A DNA stretch of 64,000 nt from a virus. Where the stretch lies: the IMG/VR virus record IMGVR_UViG_3300014839_000005, positions 62,001 through 126,000 of that record, one strand, 5' to 3'. This document shows, piece after piece, positions 61,262-64,000 of the stretch (positions are counted from its first letter, which is position 1; each line of letters begins with the position of its first letter). The notes beneath the pieces were generated by a model. That model was given only the letters and a program-made list of their open reading frames with translations, was not told the origin of the DNA and did no database searches. A program made the position numbers and the translations under genes.

Positions 61262-61262
61262 A

Positions 61263-61520
61263 TTAGGATATTTTGAATTTCTTGAACATATCGATATGGG
61301 TTTGTACCATATCAATATCCTTAGCAACATCCCACCAGCAAACCATATCCAACGTTGCCGGCAAATTTCGAACATTCTTATTCTCTTCTTCACTTGGATT
61401 AACCAAAGTGAATTCTGCCTCAGTGGCAGGATTAAATCTTGATGAAATGTGTCCAATGCCATCCTCTTCTTCATAACGCTCTACTATAAAATACCTCTTT
61501 CGATTAATTGTGAATAACAA
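61263..61520 (-). CDS. small acidic protein of unknown function
   Basis: 85 aa. The best start is a TTG at 61520 with AAAGG seven bases upstream; no early ATG exists. Beta-rich N-terminus (FTINRKRYFIVERYEEEDG), then acidic with two Trp. Promoter box at 61532-61566 leaves a very short leader. No family recognised. Confidence 0.55.
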   Translation of the reverse strand: MLFTINRKRYFIVERYEEEDGIGHISSRFNPATEAEFTLVNPSEEENKNVRNLPATLDMVCWWDVAKDIDMVQTHIDMFKKFKIS

Positions 61521-61531
61521 TTATATCCCTT

Positions 61532-61566
61532 TATTATTGTTATTCCCAATTATCGAATCAAATAAC
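61532..61566 (-). promoter_or_regulatory. 35-bp GTTATT/ATAAC box
   Basis: Minus strand GTTATT, 17 nt, ATAACAATAATA. The -10-like end is about 12 bp from the TTG start of the gene at 61520, so the leader would be only a few bases long. Confidence 0.6.
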
Positions 61567-61645
61567 AACTACCAATTTATTACTATTCGGGTGTTTTCAA
61601 ATATACTTATTAGCGAAAGATCTATACAAATAATTGAAAATATTA

Positions 61646-61879
61646 TTATAACCTCAAACCAGGTTCAGCCGCCTTTGTTGCGTTATCTTGTGAATTATTC
61701 TCTGCATTTCTTATATATCGTAATGCTGTTTGAAATCTTGTTTCGTCTGGAAATTTTCGTTGAACAGCAAATAATAATGTATCATATTCAATTTCATCTT
61801 CTGTTCTTGCACGAGTAAATTGCGAAAGTTCTAAAAAAAGCTTGTCTATTAATTCTGTTTCAAATTTATCTAATTCCAT
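61646..61879 (-). CDS. small helical protein
   Basis: 77 aa after AAAGGAT. Acidic, predicted three helices (LDKFETELIDKLFLELSQF at the start), polar tail. No family recognised. Confidence 0.6.
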   Translation of the reverse strand: MELDKFETELIDKLFLELSQFTRARTEDEIEYDTLLFAVQRKFPDETRFQTALRYIRNAENNSQDNATKAAEPGLRL

Positions 61880-61901
61880 AACACTATCCTTTCTGATGGC
61901 T

Positions 61902-61935
61902 AAAAAAAGAGAGAGTTAATCTTCTCTCTTTTTTT
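61902..61935 (-). terminator. symmetrical terminator
   Basis: 13-bp perfect stem (61902-61914 with 61923-61935) made of A7 plus GAGAGA and its complement, 8-nt loop. The U run lies in the stem on both strands, so it may work in both directions. AGCC follows on the minus strand. Confidence 0.8.
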
Positions 61936-61940
61936 GTGAT

Positions 61941-62118
61941 TATGGGCGACCATACGCAACCTGATATCTCTTTCGTGGTGCAACTGCATCATACACGTGT
62001 TATAGAGGCAACCTCATATGCAGGACACCCACTAATAGAGGCTTTTTCAATCAAACAGGAAACAGCTGTTGCGGTTGGCACATACTGGTAACATTTCCTG
62101 AGCTGCGTCACGCCCATA
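61941..62118 (-). ncRNA. structured RNA closed by an 8-bp stem before the terminator
   Basis: TATGGGCG (61941-61948) and CGCCCATA (62111-62118) close 162 nt. Inside are ACGC/GCGT pairing, a 7-bp CAGGAAA/TTTCCTG stem (62056-62062 with 62094-62100) and a GAGG-CAA-CCTC hairpin. It lies between the gene ending at 62174 and the terminator at 61902. The same order (gene, closed RNA, terminator) is seen at 2085-2245. Function unknown. Confidence 0.5.
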
Positions 62119-62173
62119 TGATTTATTATGGCAAACCAATCAATGATATTAATTGTCTTTCGTTCTTATCATA

Positions 62174-62341
62174 TTAATTAGCCCCTGTTTCAATAACTTT
62201 AACATCAATTTTTTCTGTTTGATCTTCACCAACTTTATGACCAGTTAAAATAACTCCTTCTTTCAAAGCTTTTATAATGTTTTCTCTATCTTCTTTTGTC
62301 ATATTAGAAGTGCCATCAGCTCTTATAATAATATTTTTCAT
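62174..62341 (-). CDS. small protein of unknown function
   Basis: 55 aa from ATG 62341, directly after the previous gene and behind GGAGTG. The frame extends upstream but overlaps that gene. Beta-alpha-beta-like (NIIIRADGTS, DRENIIKALKEG, KIDVKVIETG). No family recognised. Confidence 0.6.
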   Translation of the reverse strand: MKNIIIRADGTSNMTKEDRENIIKALKEGVILTGHKVGEDQTEKIDVKVIETGAN

Positions 62342-62342
62342 A

Positions 62343-63341
62343 TTACACTCCTGCCAATTGTAATGCCGAATCCCAAGCATATTGCTTCAACATAGCTGAT
62401 CCGCCAAACCAGATGCTCTGTAAACGAGATTCTCCGTCTTTTTCATTTCTTACAGTTTTAAAATGATCAGCATATTCCGTAACGGCATTATAAGCAGTCC
62501 ACATTGTGTGCTTGATCTCAGGAATATCGTTACCCTTGCCAGCATCGAATAAATATGTAACTTTACCCCTGATTTCTTCAATATGTTCTTTAGTGACTTT
62601 TGTTGAGTCAGCAGAAAGTGGAAAAACCTTATTTAAATAATTTGCAAACTTCTGAGCATCAACTGATACTGTTGCAAGATAATTTGAGGCTTCTTCAAAT
62701 TTTCTATAATGATTAATAGCAATACCAAGAGCGTCTCTCGCCATCACAACTTTTGATTTTGCATTCTTTGTATGCCTGATTGATACCTTGTCTGTAGCGT
62801 CGCCCATGGCAGCTCTTAATGTATTCCAGCACACAACTCTAGTTGGTGTACACATCATTTGTAAAGCCCCGGTGGCGTCATGAGACGTAGTTAATAAAAT
62901 AAATTTTTCTATCTCATCTTTTCCTTTGATAATTATATTATTAGGCAACTTTGCCAGAATCCATATTTTTTTTCCAAAACTTAAAGCGCCAGCTGTATGG
63001 TATATTGCCTGCCCTGCGCCAACAACTGAATCAAAAAAATCAAAACTTTCTAAATTATCTATAGTAACATAGTCATTTCCTACACAAGCTAAAACGCTAT
63101 GTATTGAATCATCACTATTCATTCTTGCTACAGCCATTTTTTCAGGAACTTCAATATCGGTTCCAGTTATCATCATTTTAAATTTTTTAACCTTCCAGTT
63201 TAATCTTGCTGATTCAATAGCTTCTGCAGCTGTTGCGGGAGCATCAAGTGGCGTTCCAAGACCATGCCATGGAGGATTATCTCTTCCAACATACATCATT
63301 TCAGCTTTACCATCTTCATCTACAGTTAAATTATGCGACAT
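62343..63341 (-). CDS. DUF932 phage/plasmid-like protein
   Basis: 332 aa. Matches the DUF932/TIGR03299-type family in PPWHGLGTPLDAPATAAEAI, a central GKKIWILAKLP, LLTTSHDATGALQMMCTPTRVVC with the conserved CWNTL, and the C-terminal RLQSIWFGGSAMLKQYAWD (each phrase shorter than the domain). These proteins are common in large phages and plasmids; function unknown. Starts 11 bases inside the upstream endonuclease gene. Confidence 0.85.
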   Translation of the reverse strand: MSHNLTVDEDGKAEMMYVGRDNPPWHGLGTPLDAPATAAEAIESARLNWKVKKFKMMITGTDIEVPEKMAVARMNSDDSIHSVLACVGNDYVTIDNLESFDFFDSVVGAGQAIYHTAGALSFGKKIWILAKLPNNIIIKGKDEIEKFILLTTSHDATGALQMMCTPTRVVCWNTLRAAMGDATDKVSIRHTKNAKSKVVMARDALGIAINHYRKFEEASNYLATVSVDAQKFANYLNKVFPLSADSTKVTKEHIEEIRGKVTYLFDAGKGNDIPEIKHTMWTAYNAVTEYADHFKTVRNEKDGESRLQSIWFGGSAMLKQYAWDSALQLAGV

Positions 63342-63999
63342 TTTTATTCTCCTTTAAATGAGCCATAAGTTCATAATGACCTATATCATTTATATCTATT
63401 TTACCCCATTTTCTTTCAAGATATGGAATATTTAAATCAAGTATATATTGTTTCAATTTTCTAATAAATTCTTTACTATTTATAGAAACATCTATATAAT
63501 ATTTTTTTTGAACTTTATTCCAACAAGGTCTATCGTGTATTGTACATTCAACATTTAAAATTTTTGTCATCCTATTAAATGTTATAACTAACCACTCTTT
63601 CCATGACATATGACAATGAACATGCATTGAACAATGATATCCCTTACTACCCTGCATCCATTCTATATAGCCATCTCCGTCAAGATATCCTATCATATAA
63701 GACATAAATAATTGATCATTATCAGATATTTTTGAAAATGGAGGTTCATATGTTTTTCTATTAGTAAAACCAAATTTTTCTTTAATTTTTATTACAACAG
63801 CAGCATGATCACATTTAACAAAGTGTTGAGGATGTTTAGATATTATACGTAAATGTCTAACCTCTCCATTTACAAATTTAGAATATTTTTTTAATTGATC
63901 TAAATCTTTATCAGCTAACGATATATTAATCCATCTCTTATCAAAATGAGCATCAGCTGATAAATAACCAATCCAATAATATGCTAAATTACTTTCATT
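63331..63999 (-). CDS. LAGLIDADG homing endonuclease (5' end cut by the window edge)
   Basis: 223 codons are visible without a start. Two LAGLIDADG helices are recognisable: YWIGYLSADAHF close to the edge and YMIGYLDGDGYI about 100 residues later, so a two-motif monomeric enzyme is likely. Very AT-rich, Lys-rich and next to a conserved gene, as for other homing genes here. An internal ATG at 63705 would remove the first motif and is not a convincing start. Confidence 0.82.
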   Translation of the reverse strand, partial: NESNLAYYWIGYLSADAHFDKRWINISLADKDLDQLKKYSKFVNGEVRHLRIISKHPQHFVKCDHAAVVIKIKEKFGFTNRKTYEPPFSKISDNDQLFMSYMIGYLDGDGYIEWMQGSKGYHCSMHVHCHMSWKEWLVITFNRMTKILNVECTIHDRPCWNKVQKKYYIDVSINSKEFIRKLKQYILDLNIPYLERKWGKIDINDIGHYELMAHLKENKNVA

Positions 64000-64000
64000 T

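Noticed and set aside
63331-63705. Complete 124-aa endonuclease starting at 63705
   Set aside because: The frame continues upstream to the window edge and includes another LAGLIDADG helix, so the gene is longer and truncated here.
1-64000. CRISPR array
   Set aside because: No regularly spaced 25-40 bp direct repeats were seen; the only tandem repeats are coding low-complexity stretches.
1-64000. Prophage integration functions
   Set aside because: No integrase, excisionase or attachment repeats recognised; tRNAs here have no partial copies in the window.

Overview
This window is most likely part of the genome of a large, contractile-tailed, AT-rich bacteriophage (myovirus-like, probably jumbo class). 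The case rests on a virion module on the + strand with a terminase large subunit, a probable head-maturation protease, a scaffold-like protein, an HK97-like major capsid protein, a tail sheath and a tail tube. Opposite it is a minus-strand block of metabolic and regulatory genes: B12-dependent ribonucleotide reductase, thioredoxin, nucleotide hydrolase, phosphoesterase, two tRNAs and a tmRNA. No portal, tape measure, baseplate, DNA polymerase or integrase was recognised, so these probably lie outside the window. The host cannot be named from the sequence.

Layout. (1) 1-2018: small + strand genes sharing a short N-terminal helix motif (A-F-x-[DN]-E-L-x-K-[IL]-[AS]) and Gly-rich hydrophobic segments, probably internal virion proteins. 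(2) 2019-5420: a minus-strand retron-like island with DHH phosphoesterase, retron-type reverse transcriptase, RNase HI, an 84-aa helical protein and a structured RNA closed by a 9-bp inverted repeat, ended by a strong terminator. (3) 5420-7576: a minus-strand SF2 helicase and a motif-bearing protein. (4) 7.7-24.5 kb: + strand packaging and head genes, including about ten more motif-bearing small proteins, interrupted at 10.4-11.0 kb by two tiny minus-strand membrane-protein genes. (5) 24.5-37.1 kb: a glycan island of glycosyltransferases, two SAM methyltransferases and a UDP-glucuronate-4-epimerase-like SDR, interleaved with an M15-type peptidase and an Ig-like virion protein. (6) 37.1-44.4 kb: fibre or adhesin, neck, sheath and tube genes. 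(7) 44.5-64 kb: minus-strand genes and many structured RNAs, including an intein-bearing NrdJ, an IS605-type TnpB element, HNH, Vsr-like and LAGLIDADG endonucleases, a pilin-like peptide, tRNA-Pro, tRNA-Gln and a tmRNA.

Two themes link the regions. Minus-strand units are preceded by a precisely spaced 35-bp box (GTTATT, 17 nt, ATAACWATAATG), found ten times and not seen on the + strand; it is probably a phage-specific promoter or operator. Several virion proteins, including the sheath, carry Thr- or Ser/Pro-rich mucin-like stretches, and the glycan island lies among their genes, which suggests virion glycosylation. The most novel candidate is the retron-like operon, because it couples a reverse transcriptase to its own RNase H and a DHH nuclease and places its candidate msr-msd RNA at the 3' end of the transcript.
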